NCBI RefSeq assembly: GCF_030936135.1
Contig: NC_082594.1
Coordinates: 22,859,553 to 22,923,552 of the forward strand
Length of the DNA stretch: 64,000 nucleotides
Origin: Gavia stellata
Taxonomy: Eukaryota > Chordata > Aves > Gaviiformes > Gaviidae
Direction of reading: 5' to 3'
In this document: piece by piece, positions 14,001 through 25,730 of the stretch
Numbering within the stretch: position 1 is the first letter of the stretch
Layout of the letters: each line of letters begins with the position of its first letter
Position numbers and translations under genes: made by a program
The notes under the pieces: model-generated
The model's input: only the letters and a program-made list of their open reading frames with translations
Told to the model about the DNA's origin: nothing
Database searches by the model: none

Positions 14001-17000
14001 AGTTAGCAGAGTTCAGGAATCCCTATTTTAAAAGCCAGTTTTGCAGAAGTTCAGTATTATATGTTACCTGTCTTCCAGTTTCCTTCTAGTGCAGAGACTT
14101 CGCTATCCCATAGCTGGTGGACAGGCTGTCCCTATGCAACATGCAGACAGTGAAGTGCCTATGGATTAGCACAAGCCATTGCACTTCAGTGTGGTCTCTG
14201 TTCCACGGAACCTAATTAGGAGGTGGGGGCTGAGCTGTCTCCTCCTTTCTAGGTTTTACTGCCTCAAACCACTGCAGATGGTTCCCTGCCAAAGGCTATG
14301 CCAAAATCTCCTGTCGTCTCTTGGAGAAGTAGTAAGGAAGCCTTCTCCTGAGCTGTCAGCTTCGGTTTTTTCAGCGTATCAGTGACGCTAAGGCCTGAGG
14401 TTTCCTGAGGGCTGTGTAGGCAGTGTTAGTGCTAATACTGTGTGGGGCCAGGAAGGGTCAATGAAAGGGCAGAAAGGACTGGGGAGGAGGAGCCATGCCT
14501 GTGAAAGGGGCTGCAGGCTGAGGACCCCTGGAGGGAGCAGGTGAAGTGTGCATACCTCGGTGGGGCGAGGGATGTGCAGACACCTCCAGCCCTGTTCCTG
14601 GGGTGCAGGCTGGTAAGCAGCTGCCGCGAAGATGTACAAACAAGTCATGCTTTTGTAATCTTTCTGTTGTATGTATCAGATGGGGGAAACAGATGGGTCT
14701 TGATGTTCACTTCCTTATCCTTCTCAGTGCAATCCTGGACTCGGCATGTTCATGGCCCTCATGATCAAAAGGACACCTGGCATCCCAGACACAGATGCTG
14801 TGCTGGGGTGTCCTGACTGGTCCAAAGGATGCCAAGAGCTCTGTATACACCTGCCAGAGCAAGTGGCCCTCCCTATCCCAGCACAGGCAGGATAGGCCTC
14901 CCCCCCCCGGCCCCATCCTTGCAGAGGCTGCAAGGCACCATGGGTTCCTCTAGTTCAGGGTGTGTGGTGAAAAGACATGGTTTAACTGGGCTCATTGTTG
15001 TCTGGGTGGCACCTCATGACTCGGGGGTGTGGGTAGTGTCTCCCACAGTGCAGGGGACACCCTACTGCTGCGAACGGTCTTCTTGCATGGGAAGAAGGTA
15101 CCAGCAGTCCCTGCAATGCTGAGGGTGGTGGTATGGAAGACACAGATGATGAGCTGTTCATGTGCATGCATTTACCTCTGTGGATGTACTACCAAGTTCT
15201 ATGTAAGAATCAAGTTGCAACTGCTGGGATTTACATAGTCCTAACCATCCTTGCTCAAGCGTTCGGTAGGGACGTGGCTCACATCAGCAGCACCCATGCA
15301 GTTCAAGAACCCAGAAGAAGAATACAAAGGTCTGGTTGAGGTTGCTGATTTCATTTTCCACTCTGGAGGAAGAGGCTTTGGGTGATGGCCCCTGGGCCCT
15401 CAGACACTGTTTAGCCACTGACCAGTAGGAATTGGGGAGAGTAAGAAACAGTTGCAGTTTTGAACATGGGCTTGTGCTCCTGAAAGTTTATAGGAGAGTG
15501 GTGAGGCCATGCCAGCTCACAGCAGAGGTTCTTGCCAGTGGTCCTCCATGTGGAAAAGCTTTGTGCCTGCTGCTCGTTACCTCATGAGGTCCTGCCAGTC
15601 TTAAGCCCAGAACTTCTAGCTGATTCCACAACATCAGCAAAGACTCCCAGGAAAACAGTGCATTTTATTTCTTAGAGGAGAAAGGAGCTCCAGAGGCTCT
15701 CAGGATGTCCTCCCTGCCACAGCCACAGGAGTAAGCCACCTACCATTTCCCCCTAGAAGTACCTGCTATTGAGTGAGACCAGAGCTTGGAATAGGGAGGT
15801 GGGTCAGGCAGCACTATGGTGTCCCTGAGACTCCATGTGAGTGGCACTGAGTGGTGTTGCTGTGTGAGAGGGGAAAGGGGAGACCATAGGAATGGTGGCA
15901 TGGGTCATCTGCATGGGATCGGTGAAAGTACAGCCTTGTGCTTCCAAGTAGGACCTCTAGCTGAGAAAGGAAAGGTTCCTTGGAATAGCTTTGATGCTTG
16001 TACAACCCAGGGATCGCTCGGTCTACAGAACAGGGACAGCTAATGTGAGCCCCAACTGGTTCAACCTACTGAACTGCTCCTCTTGATTCAGAGTAGGCGT
16101 TGATGGAGTGACAGCCCATTGCTCCCTGGGCATGAGTTCCTTCACAGCATTTCCTAGCTGGGTTTACACAGTCCTCTCTGCTCATGACCATCGCTGTTTG
16201 CCCTTTGGGGGTGCTCTCAGCAGCAGGCAAGGCTGCATGAGCTCTACAGCTGCCCAGAAACAGGGGGAGCCACTCAAGTTTTGGGGACGGTGGTTGTTTA
16301 ACACTACTGCTTTCACAGCTCAGCGCCTAGCAATCATCTGCCTGCAACGTACTCATTTCAAGGGCACACTGAATGTACTCTGATGGCTCTTTTGTAAAGA
16401 AATGTATAAAAATAGCCTGTGTTGGCACTGTGTGCAAGGCCAAAGACGAGTGGTGGTGCATGACAATGGGAGCAGATGACAATAGCGTGAACCTTTGGAA
16501 ACCGAAAGCTTTTAGTGATACAAGAGAAATCTTGTTTACAAAAAGAAAAGGGCTCACTGGCATGATGGGAAGTGAAGTTTTAGAGGCAATCAGTTTTTGA
16601 GGTTAAAAGTGGCCTTGATGTTACTGTAGGGGTTCTTAGGCACTAGAGTAACACAAATAATCAACAGCACTTCTTCCACCATGCTTTTCCACAGACACTA
16701 CTTTAACTGATGTCAATTAGCATGGTCTTAACTACTGCGAAGTGTGTGTAACCCTTCAGCAAAGAGCGGTGTGGAATCGTCATCAGGTAGAACATTTCTG
16801 GGGCACCAGGGGAGAATCTTTAAACAGGGCAGAACGTTGCTGGGGGGGGGGTGGCTGGTCTTCTGGCTGCTGCGGGGTGCAGAGCCTGAGCTGTCCCTCT
16901 GCTCCCTGCACGAACTCTGCGCCCATGGGAAGCGGGGAGCAGTTCCTCCCCATCCTTGTCCCCACTGTGCTGAGGGTTCACTTTCCTCAGGAACACCTTG

Positions 17001-17930
17001 GCTCTGGTATAGCAGAGCTGGCAGCGTTCTGCTGATGCCCTCATTCTGAGTTTTCATGTCCCCGGAGGGCCTGGGGCTGAGGATGTCCAAAGAAGCACGT
17101 ACCAGGCAAGGTACCTGGACTCTTGCATGGATGTAGGGAGGAAGTAAGAGGGGGAGGACAAAGGGAAGTGAGGAAAAACATGACCTGTTGTTGTATGCAT
17201 CTTCTGAGAGCTGTATCGAAGGGGAGGGGGAAGGTGGCCGCATGCAGCACCGCTGCGCAGCCCCACTACTGCCAAGGTTCAGCTCAGCTGCCTGCGTGTG
17301 GGTGCCCAGGGCCCAGCAGCTCCCACGGTGGCTCAGTCCCTGTGTGGCACTAGACTGCAGGATCACAAACCCATCCTGCTCCTTTCGAGTACCAACCTGC
17401 TGGCATCTTCCATGTTGTTTCCTGCTGGCTTGTGTTATCTCCCTGATGATAATAATAAATAGTCTGTTTAGGGGCTGCTTTATTTTTATCTTGTAAACAC
17501 TTACATGCTTGCAAAGCTGTGTGCTACAGAAGCACTTTTGCAGGAGCTGGGGCAATGTTTTGCAGAGACTAAAGCATCCACACAGCTGTTTGTGGGTTTG
17601 AGGCTCATTTAACCACAGCCCAGGGTGGAGTGCCTTTCTTCTCTGAAACTTTCTTCCACTTTAAAAATGCCGAAGGGCACAATCCGCACCTGAAGGCACC
17701 GTGGGCTGCTTTGGTTTCGGGGCTGGCTGTTGCTTGATCTGCAAGCTGGGATTTCAACGCCGACCGTGGAGGGATGTACCTGGGTGTGGGAAACAAACTA
17801 GCCTGAGATAAAAGGATCAATCATTTCCCTTCTGTGCCTCGAGTCCCTCGCTGCAGGGAGGGTGCATAAGGCACCAGCCTGTGGTGGTGGGGGGTGTGTG
17901 GAAACGCACCTTCTCAAGCACAGCGAGAGT
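11066..17930. other. RPL21-RASL11A intergenic region
   Basis: Unique sequence, AT-rich to about 13 kb and then more balanced. There is no exon set, known repeat family or RNA gene that I can support. The longest frame is 275 codons on the minus strand (16728-17555). Its product is rich in Ser, Pro and Gln, has no domain I recognise and lies over other frames on both strands, so I do not call it a gene. A pair of AT-rich palindromes lies at 12750-12785. Confidence 0.6.
12750..12785. repeat. Tandem AT-rich palindromes
   Basis: Palindrome 1 has arms ACACAATTT and AAATTGTGT around one base (12750-12768). Palindrome 2 has arms CAATTT and AAATTG around one base (12773-12785). The two units (CACAATTTTAAATTG and CACAATTTAAAATTG) are spaced 20 bases apart and differ by one base. 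Confidence 0.85.
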
Positions 17931-18329
17931 TGTGCTGCCGTCCGCCGGCCTCGGGCGGGGGTGATGCGCAGCAGGGTGCTGCGGTGCCTGCCCCCAAACC
18001 TCGGCTGTCCCGTGTGCCCCCCCGCCCGCCACCTGCCCCCGCTGGGGGCCACCCCACGCCCTGGGGGTGGGGAAGGTGGGGAGGAAGGGGCAGGGGCGCA
18101 ACTGAGGGGCAACTGGGGGGAGAGCGGCGGGGCCGCTGCTCGGCGGTACGGGCGGGGGAGGCGGCCGGGCTGGGGGCGGTACAGGCGGAGGGGGCGGTAC
18201 AGCCCCGCGCTGTGCGCAGGCTGCGGGGCCGCCCCGGGCGCGGCGCTGCCGGCGGAGCCTTTAAAAGCCGCCGGCGCCGGGCGCGCCGAGCCGAGCCGAG
18301 CCCTCCGAGCCACCCGGGCCGCCCCTCCC
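17930..18329 (+). promoter_or_regulatory. RASL11A: RASL11A CpG-island promoter with TATA-like box
   Basis: A GC-rich, CpG-dense block that continues into the first exons (to about 18760). TTTAAAAG at 18260-18267 lies about 65 bases before the start codon and could place transcription start near 18290. Just upstream, GGGGGCGGTACAG-type sequence occurs twice within about 40 bases (18170-18205), resembling paired GC boxes. Confidence 0.65.
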
Positions 18330-19484
18330 ATGCGCCCGCTGAGCATGTCCCAGCCCTTCCTGCTGGCGCCCATCGCCGAGTGCGCCCCGGAGCCGCCCGG
18401 CGCGCAGGTCCGCCTGGCGGTGCTGGGCTCCCGCGGCGTCGGCAAGAGTGGTGAGTGCGGGGGGGCGCGGGGTCTCCGTCCCCCCTTCCCCGTCCCCCCT
18501 TCTCCCCTTCCCCTCTTCTCCCCTTCCCCTCTCCCCCCTTCTCCCCTTCCCTGTCCCCCCGTCCCCTGTCCCTCCCTCCCTCCGTCCCGCCTAACGCGGC
18601 CGCTCTGTGTTCCAGCGATGATCGTGCGGTTCCTGACGAAGCGGTTCATCGGGGACTACGAGCCCAACACAGGTGAGGCGGCGGGCGGCGGGGCGGGGCG
18701 GGGACCCCCGCGGCCGCGGCTTGTGCCTGACGGCTCTCTGCTCTCCAGGCAACCTCTACTCCAGGCTGGTCCGTCTGGAGGGGGACCACGTTGCCGTGCA
18801 GATCCAAGACACGCCGGGGTGCATCCAGGTAGGGAGATTCTTCCGAGCGATCGGTTCTTCTTTGCCGCCTGAAGGCTCGGTTTTGAGCCCCAGCTTCCTA
18901 CAAGGCCGGACTCGGTCTCCTCAGACAGAGCTCAGGCTTCCCTTTGAACCTGTTTAACGGTGCTATCTGCGATACAGGCTTTATGCTTTCACGACCCGAT
19001 GCCGAATTTGTGCTCTCTGTCAATACCGCAGGTGCAGGAAGACTGCGTGCAGGTGCTGGACTCCCTGTCCCGGTGTGTGAAGTGGGCAGAGGGCTTCCTC
19101 CTGGTTTACTCCATCACAGACTACAGCAGCTACCAGTCAGTCCGGCCTCTCTACCAGCACATACGCAAGGTCCACCCAGATGCCAGGACTCCCATCATTA
19201 TCGTGGGGAACAAAGCAGACCTCCTCCATGCCAGGCAAGTACAGGCGAAAGAGGGACTACAGCTGGCAAATGAACTGGGCAGCCTGTTCTTGGAAATCTC
19301 CACGAGTGATGACTCCCAAGGCGTCTGCGACGTTTTCCAGTATCTTTGCAAGGAGGTCAGCAAACTACAGCACGCCGGCAGCGCGGAGAGGAGGCGGTCG
19401 TCCATCATCCCTCGGCCCAAATCTCCCAACATGCAAGATCTAAAGAGACGTTTCAAACAGGCTTTATCTTCCAAAGTCAAATAA
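18330..19484 (+). CDS. RASL11A: Ras-like protein family member 11A, four exons
   Basis: Small GTP-binding protein of the RASL11 branch of the Ras superfamily; the mammalian protein is nucleolar and promotes rRNA gene transcription. Exons are 18330-18450, 18616-18672, 18749-18828 and 19032-19484, joined by short GT-AG introns, giving 236 residues (human form 242). Motifs: P-loop GSRGVGKS (33-40), switch II start DTPG (80-83, where most Ras proteins have DTAG), NKAD (146-149) and an EIS-type G5 segment (174-176). The end is a basic tail (from about residue 205, with MQDLKRRFKQAL) and no CAAX prenylation box, as is normal for this family. The start MRPLSM matches the family N-terminus. The frame is open upstream to 17862, but that part is GC-rich promoter sequence. 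Only exon 1 precedes the split P-loop serine codon junction. Confidence 0.97.
18479..18590. repeat. C/T-rich tract in RASL11A intron 1
   Basis: Imperfect repeats of CCCCTT, CTCCCC and CCCCGT fill most of the 165-base first intron, giving a long pyrimidine strand that could raise polymorphism or sequencing error. Confidence 0.8.
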
Positions 19485-19507
19485 CCCCCCCCCGATGAGA
19501 TCCTGTG

Positions 19508-19565
19508 TGACTCAATAGACTTTATTTTTGTAAACTAGTTAATAAAAATCTTTATTTTTGTACTA
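19508..19565 (+). terminator. RASL11A: RASL11A polyadenylation region
   Basis: AATAAA at 19541-19546 lies about 57 bases after the stop codon, in AT-rich DNA with two TTTATTTTTGTA copies (19521 and 19551). These may act as AU-rich mRNA stability elements. The 3' UTR would be short. Confidence 0.75.
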
Positions 19566-20550
19566 ATGTCAGCAGTATGGAAGTAAGTATGTTGAAGCTT
19601 GTAATTTCCTTGCCATTCTCTCTTCTTTGACTGGTTGGGTTATTTTTACAAAAAAAAAAAAAAAAATGCTGCATAGCAACTAAATAGAGGTAGTAGGTGA
19701 GGGGGATTTTTGACAGGAGGTTTTGATTCCATTTCTGTTTTGGGCTGGGATTTGCTGTTTTACGCTGCTCAGATGACTTTTTTGGGGCCTCAGTTTCCTG
19801 TTTGCAAAATGGGAGTGATGATGACTCACCTGCCTTTATAAAACGCTTGGAAAGCCTTTGATGGAAAGCTTTATATGGAGAGGGAAAAAAAAAGCTCTAT
19901 TAAACATGAAAATGTAAAACTGTCTGTAAGAATTCTGATTATAATAGGATCGCTTTCCTCCCTCAGAACTGCTGGTTTGCTTGCACCTGTAATAGCCTGA
20001 ATGATGAAAAGCTGTTAGGAATGAGTTTCAATTTCTGATGTGCTTTAGAGATCTACCCTGCAGAATTAATCTTCTGAGCCCCAGGCATTTAACAAGAGGG
20101 CTGAGTTTCTCCTACAGATTACCATGGGACAAAGTGCTGAGCAATCCACAGCAGAGGAGTGTGTGGGATGGCTGTTGCTTTCTCTGGAGATGTGTGATAG
20201 GAAGGACTGATGCGTAGGTTTCCGTAACAGAAAATAGCTGCCTTTAAAAGGAATCACATCTTTGTATTTCCCAGGGCAATTTTGTAGCCATTGGAAAAAG
20301 TCAGACTTTTTACTCTTATTTCACCTAAGCTCTGAACCGTACTAGTATGGTTTTTATTAACTGTTTGCTGGATGTCTGAGCATGGAATGTGGGGCTTGCA
20401 CTTCAAATATGCCTCTGAAGTATGTGCATGGTATTGGTAAAAAATAAAGCTTTGCTCCATGCTGAGTAGAAAGTGTGGAAGTGGAGTAACCTGTACAGGA
20501 GGAAACTTGCTGTCCCTGCTCAGGCACAACTCTAGTAAGATTTTCTTTTT
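19566..20550. other. Gene-free DNA after RASL11A
   Basis: Unique AT-rich sequence with a 16-17-base A-run near 19651. No gene, RNA or repeat family recognised. Confidence 0.6.
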
Positions 20551-20774
20551 CCCCCTTTCCCCCTTTCCCCCTTTCCCCCTTTCCCCCTTTCCCCCTTTCC
20601 CCCTTTCCCCCTTTCCCCCTTTCCCCCTTTCCCCCTTTCCCCCTTTCCCCCTTTCCCCCTTTCCCCCTTTCCCCCTTTCCCCCTTTCCCCCTTTCCCCCT
20701 TTCCCCCTTTCCCCCTTTCCCCCTTTCCCCCTTTCCCCCTTTCCCCCTTTCCCCCTTTCCCCCTTTCCCCCTTT
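20551..20774. repeat. Perfect 28-copy octamer array (CCCCCTTT)n
   Basis: Exactly 28 uninterrupted copies of CCCCCTTT, 224 bases. The minus strand reads AAAGGGGG, so runs of five G recur every eight bases, a pattern that can form G-quadruplexes; the homopurine/homopyrimidine strand bias could also allow triplex DNA. Long open frames on both strands (Gly/Lys/Arg/Glu repeat on minus, Pro/Phe/Leu/Ser on plus) are by-products of the 8-base period and are not genes. It is flanked by T-runs. Such arrays are unstable, and the exact copy number may be affected by assembly. Confidence 0.98.
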
Positions 20775-23700
20775 TTTTTGTCATAGATTAAGTCCAAAGA
20801 CTGTTTTCTTCCTTCCTTTTGTTAGGAAAGGCAAGTAGCTGCTGTGTAAGTCCCTGTGCTGCAGGGACACTGCTGTGCCTTGCAGTTAGCGGGCAGTCTC
20901 TGTTGTTTCTGACCCCTGGGACTTGAAGCTTTCTGGGACACCTCCACTCTTGATCTGCAGATGAAAGTCTTCTGATGGTGGTAATTGAGAGAAGGGTGAC
21001 TGAGCAAGTTAAGGATGATGCTCTGTGAGGAAGCATCAGAGGCATGTGCTAGCTCTGGGTAGGGGTGTGGGGTGCCAGCAGCACTCTTCCCCATCCAGGG
21101 CCGCATGAACATCAGTCCAGGCACATTACCTGTGTATCTCCTCTCTGAAGGCCCTGTGCTGCCCTACCAAAGGGAATGGGAGAGACGAAGGGAGGCAGCT
21201 CCAGACCTGCAGGAACAGACTGAAACTGGAACTGCAAAATGGGTCCAAAACTCTTGAGTTACTTCATGTAAGTGCAAAAGCATGACAACAGCCTGGACAA
21301 ATCAAAGTACTGTTTAAAACACATTTCAAATATCTCTTTTTGCTGTGAGAATTGCTCTGCCAGGACCAGGACTCTGGGCTGGGGGCTCGAGGGGAGCAGA
21401 GGGATGAGGTTGATGAGAATGAGCACATCCCTGGCAGACTCAAACTCACCACGCGGGCCACACGTTCATGGGGAAATTTGAAAGGGAGTTGAAAAATCAC
21501 AAGTGGGATATTTATGCACCATTTCATTGTCCTGAAATCAGGGATAACAAATTGTTTCCAAGAGAAATTACCACTGTGATACAGTTTTGGTTGTTTTTTG
21601 AACTGTAGCTTTTGTCTTTGGAAATGACAAAGCTTGATTTCCTACTCGTGTATCCAGCACAGAGTTTCACCGAGCAAGTTGCTAAAGGTATCCAACTCAT
21701 ACATGGGCACAAAATATGCTAAAAGTGCAGGTGAAGTGTACTGGACCTGTCTGCATCTCTCCACGGTCCTCAAAAGCCAGGTGAAAAAGAGCGTTAGGCG
21801 CTGATCTCTGGTGCCTCACGCTGCCCCTGGCAAAGCAGGGGCTCAGGGCCCTGCTGTGGTACAGGGGGAGAGTTTGGGCAGGAGCTGGTGGGCACACGAG
21901 GGGGTGGGATGAGCAGGAGGCTAAATACAGTCATTTGCCCCATCTCTACTATGGGGAGAACCTAAAGAGATGCCCCTCGTTACGTAGGCACTGATGTTCA
22001 GGTGGAGGCACAAACCCTCTTGTCCCCTCCCCATGCTTCCCATGCTGTTGGGCTGGTTCAGCCATGTGTCGGGAGCGGGATGAGGCCTCTCAGGGATCTA
22101 AAGGGGAATCTCGCTGGCAAAAGCACGCCCATGGCGGGAGGTAGGAGGGCAGTGCTCTGACCTGCCTCCACTCTAAGGCAGCAGCTGAGCTGGGGCATTC
22201 TGGATAACGCTTTTGGGTACAGGCACATAAATTAGGCATTTAAGCTGTTTGTCAGAATTTGCCCTGGCTGGCACAGATTTACCTTCACCCAGAAGTTTTC
22301 AGTCTGTGTGACCCTGAGCTGACAGGCAAAGTGCAGGAGGAGCCCGCTGGCTCCCAGCTCATTTTGCCCCAGAACCTTCTTTGGTCCTGGGCAAGCGGAC
22401 AAAGGGGCACACCGGGGCAGGGAGGGAAAAGCACCGCTCAGGTGCTAGCAGAGGAGCTTCAAAGCCTTGTTTGTCTTCAGCCATGCCCACCCACACCCTC
22501 CCTACCAGATACTTGCTGTCACCAGTCTCTACGCCCTTCACCCGGAGGCCAGGGTAGCTTCAGGAGGGTAAGCACAGCATGGCCTGGCCTTCCTCCTTGA
22601 TCAGAGGAAAATATGCATCTGCCTCCTTCCTCCCACCACCTCCGCTGTGAAACAGAATCACAGCAATTTCCCCTGACAAGACGGATGAGTGGGTTTTCAG
22701 AAGCAGGGATGTGTGCGGCGTCACGCACTATTATGGCTGCTACTACATCAGCATCTCCCCCCTGTTGGGCTATTTTGTCTAGTTATCTCCCAGCACTGAA
22801 ATCATCCAGTAACGCTTTAAGACTTTGTGAATTTTAAAATAGCTGCTGCCATCAACCTGTTCCGTGCGCTTCAGTTTAGGAGCCGCAGATCCCTAGACAG
22901 AGACACGATGTTTCCTTCAAAAGGCTTTATGGATGTCCCCTTGCTTTCTGCCCTGCTCGAGCAGCCTGGAGCCAGGCTGCTTCCTCGTTGCCTCTTGGCA
23001 GGGATCTGGCTATCAGCACATGAGATGGTCAGTGCCACAGGTCCATGCTGCATTTCTGTGGTTTGTTCATATGAAAGACTGTGGACAAGACGGAGTGTGG
23101 ACAAAAAGGATCAAGTTCACACTGTGGGCAAGAGCTGGGCTCCAGCTTCAGGCAGGGAGGAAAAGTGGCCGAGGCTTGGGTAGACGCACAACTAGAAACA
23201 AATCTGCGTCTCATGCCTGGACCTCCTATAAAACGATTTTAATTCTGGGGGACCTCAATAGCTTTTGGTGGAGTCGCTGTTTATTTAGGAAGATATGAAT
23301 AGGTTCAGAATAAAGTCCTTTAGGAAAAGTTGACCTTTTGCAGCAGTTGTTGCACTTGGCACGTGACCGTTGGCGATTCACACCAGTAAGACAACAGGAT
23401 CTTTTCAGGTTCTCCTAAACACAGGATCTGAAGCCAGTTGTCCCTCCTGGTGTGAGCTGCTGTGTATAGGTGGCTGCTTTAGCCCCATTCCTCTTCCTCT
23501 GGGCTTTGCTGGATAAGTGCTTGGGCAAAGGCATCTGCCCATGTTCCCTGGGCTTGCAGGGCCACTGTTCAGGGAACTGTATTTTGCTCTTGATTTGTGC
23601 ACAATATTGCCATTAAAATGTATCTGTCTAGGAAATTGTGCAAGGTTATTTAGTAGTCAACCTGCATTACTGGGAAAGAGTAATTAATTCTTAAAGCTGC

Positions 23701-24240
23701 AATATTTCTCTTCTAAGGTATTTGGCTCTTTCTCCATTACTAAAAACATCCTCTTCTCAGGTTTCAAATGGTTCTTGTAAACATTTCGTAGTAATTTCCC
23801 CCCTTGGGCTGTTAGGCCAATATCAGCAAATATTATTTCTGGGCACAGCTCTGAGAAGAGGGGACTAAACTCTCCCCCCGCTGGGGCAGTGAGGTGAATT
23901 ACAAACTCCGGTCCTACAGCTGATACTTCCTTCTCCTCCTGCAAACAAATCCCAGCGCAGGGAAATCCACGTGCCTGTTGTCTGGAGCTCACAGCCCTGT
24001 ACCCTTCCAGGGGCCTTAAGAACATGATTTGATCCGAACCACACTCAGCAAGCAGACTTGCCACTGATATTGTTTCTTTTGATACTAACAAGCCCAAAGG
24101 TCTCTTTAACCCTAAGAGATAGAACGGGCAGAAGCCCGCGCAGTGCAGAGATCATGGGGAAACCGCAGCGACAGCACTGTGGTGTTAGCAGCGCCCTGGG
24201 ATCTGCAGCAGCTAAGGAGGTGTTGCCTACCTGTAACACA

Positions 24241-24300
24241 ACAGCAGGCAATAAATACGGATGCGATTAGACTGCTTTGGGTGAGAATAGATAGATTGCA
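24241..24300 (+). repeat. Duplicated AT-rich element, copy A
   Basis: Aligned without gaps to 25671-25720, the first 50 bases agree at 38 positions by eye. The core strings ACAGC, CAATAAATA, ATGC, ATTAG, TTTG and GTGA are kept in the same spacing. Similarity fades to both sides. It does not resemble CR1. It contains homeodomain-like ATTAG. It could be a duplicated enhancer module or a relic of an ancient repeat. Confidence 0.55.
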
Positions 24301-25670
24301 CTCAGCTGCTGGGAAGGAAAAGGCCTGGCTGCCACCCTGTGCTGCCCAGTGCCAGCGATGGGGGCAACTGCCCCCCCAGCACCCAGGAGTTAGCCCTGGG
24401 TCCTGCCCCACAGCTGGGGGGACTCCCCTCACCTGAACTGAGATATCTCAGCAGCTTCTGAGCAAAGCATCCTCCACAGCCCATGAAGAGAAGGAGGCAC
24501 ATCTGAACATTTTGCTCCTCCACAGGGAGGAACCACCCTGGGTGAAGCCCCCATCTTGGGCAGCCCCCCCGGTCTGTGCACCCCAGCAATGAGGAGACAA
24601 GTCCATGGTCCCAATTTATAGCATTTCATCATTCTTCACCATCTTTGAGCAGCTACGTTTCCTCCAACCTACCTCTGAACTGAGTTGGGAAAAAGCTTGC
24701 CCAGGTTTTAGACATGAAGTAACCACTCCATCAACACAGGCAGCAGGGACATGTGAGGATGTTATACCACAACTATGATTTTTTTTTTCACCCTTTCTCA
24801 CACCCCTTCATGTCTCAGACAGTGTATAGAGGCTAAAACAGAGAGCTTTCTTTGGGTTAATTGCATTCTTCAAGGTGCCCACTATTCCATTCAAGTGGCA
24901 ATGTCCCTGCAGATTAAGGGTGCTTAAAACACAGCATTGGTCAAGAGGGAATTTTTTCCATCTGTCCAAGCGCTGCTCACATATGGCCTATTAAAAGACC
25001 TCCTAATGGACCATTTGGTGGCTGTTGCACAACAAGGCTTTGGCTGTTATTTAGAATATGCAGATGAGCTACAGCACCTGCTCTGTGCCAGGGGCCCCCC
25101 ATCCCTTGGCCACCCAACGGGGTGAAAGATGCCGTGTCATTTAAAGGAGGGCCTTGAGAAAGCACTGGTCCTTCTGGACTGAGCACAAGCAGGTGCAATT
25201 CTGCAGGTAGGTTTGACTCTATTTTCCTTTAAACAGGTACCAGCAAGTGATTTGCTATTAGAAAGGTGTATAAAATGTCAGACACAGAGGCTTATGTAGT
25301 TTTCCAGCACATAACAGATGGATCCAGATGGAGCATGACTTCTGGAGTCCCTTTAGTATTTAAATAGGAAGATACAAATGTAAGAGATATTCTGAGCCTC
25401 ACGTGCCTATGTCACGCCAATGATCTTGGCGTAGAAGAGCCTATATAGAAATAAGGGCTACTGATAGGAGGCAGAGGTCTGTGCTAATTCAGACTCATAC
25501 CTTGAAGATAAAATATGCATCTGATTGTTGAGATGCCTGCTAATTTTAGCTCTGGTTTTGAATAATGGAATAGCGTTATTAGTTTGATGTAAACCTGTCC
25601 ATATTTCTTATGCAAAATTGCCATCTCAGTAGTGAAACAGCCTACTTTGATTTTACCTAGATGCTAAAGA

Positions 25671-25730
25671 ACAGCGGACAATAAATATGCATGCAATTAG
25701 GCTAATTTGAGTGAACAAAGAGGTATTGCC
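25671..25730 (+). repeat. Duplicated AT-rich element, copy B
   Basis: Partner of copy A, in the same orientation about 1.43 kb downstream. It contains ATGCATGCAATTAG, with overlapping POU/homeodomain-like sites, which copy A has partly lost (ATGCGATTAG). Confidence 0.55.

Noticed and set aside
17894-18454. 186-codon frame overlapping the RASL11A promoter and exon 1
   Set aside because: Wrong frame relative to the conserved RASL11A protein; GC-rich shadow.
20254-20797. Long Gly/Lys/Arg/Glu-repeat frames on minus and Pro/Phe-repeat frame on plus
   Set aside because: Produced by the octamer array; every frame lacking a stop in one unit stays open. No protein family or splice context.
23200-23300. 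Frame reading ILILGDLNSFWW, similar to a LINE endonuclease motif
   Set aside because: Match is a few residues long with no further similarity on either side.
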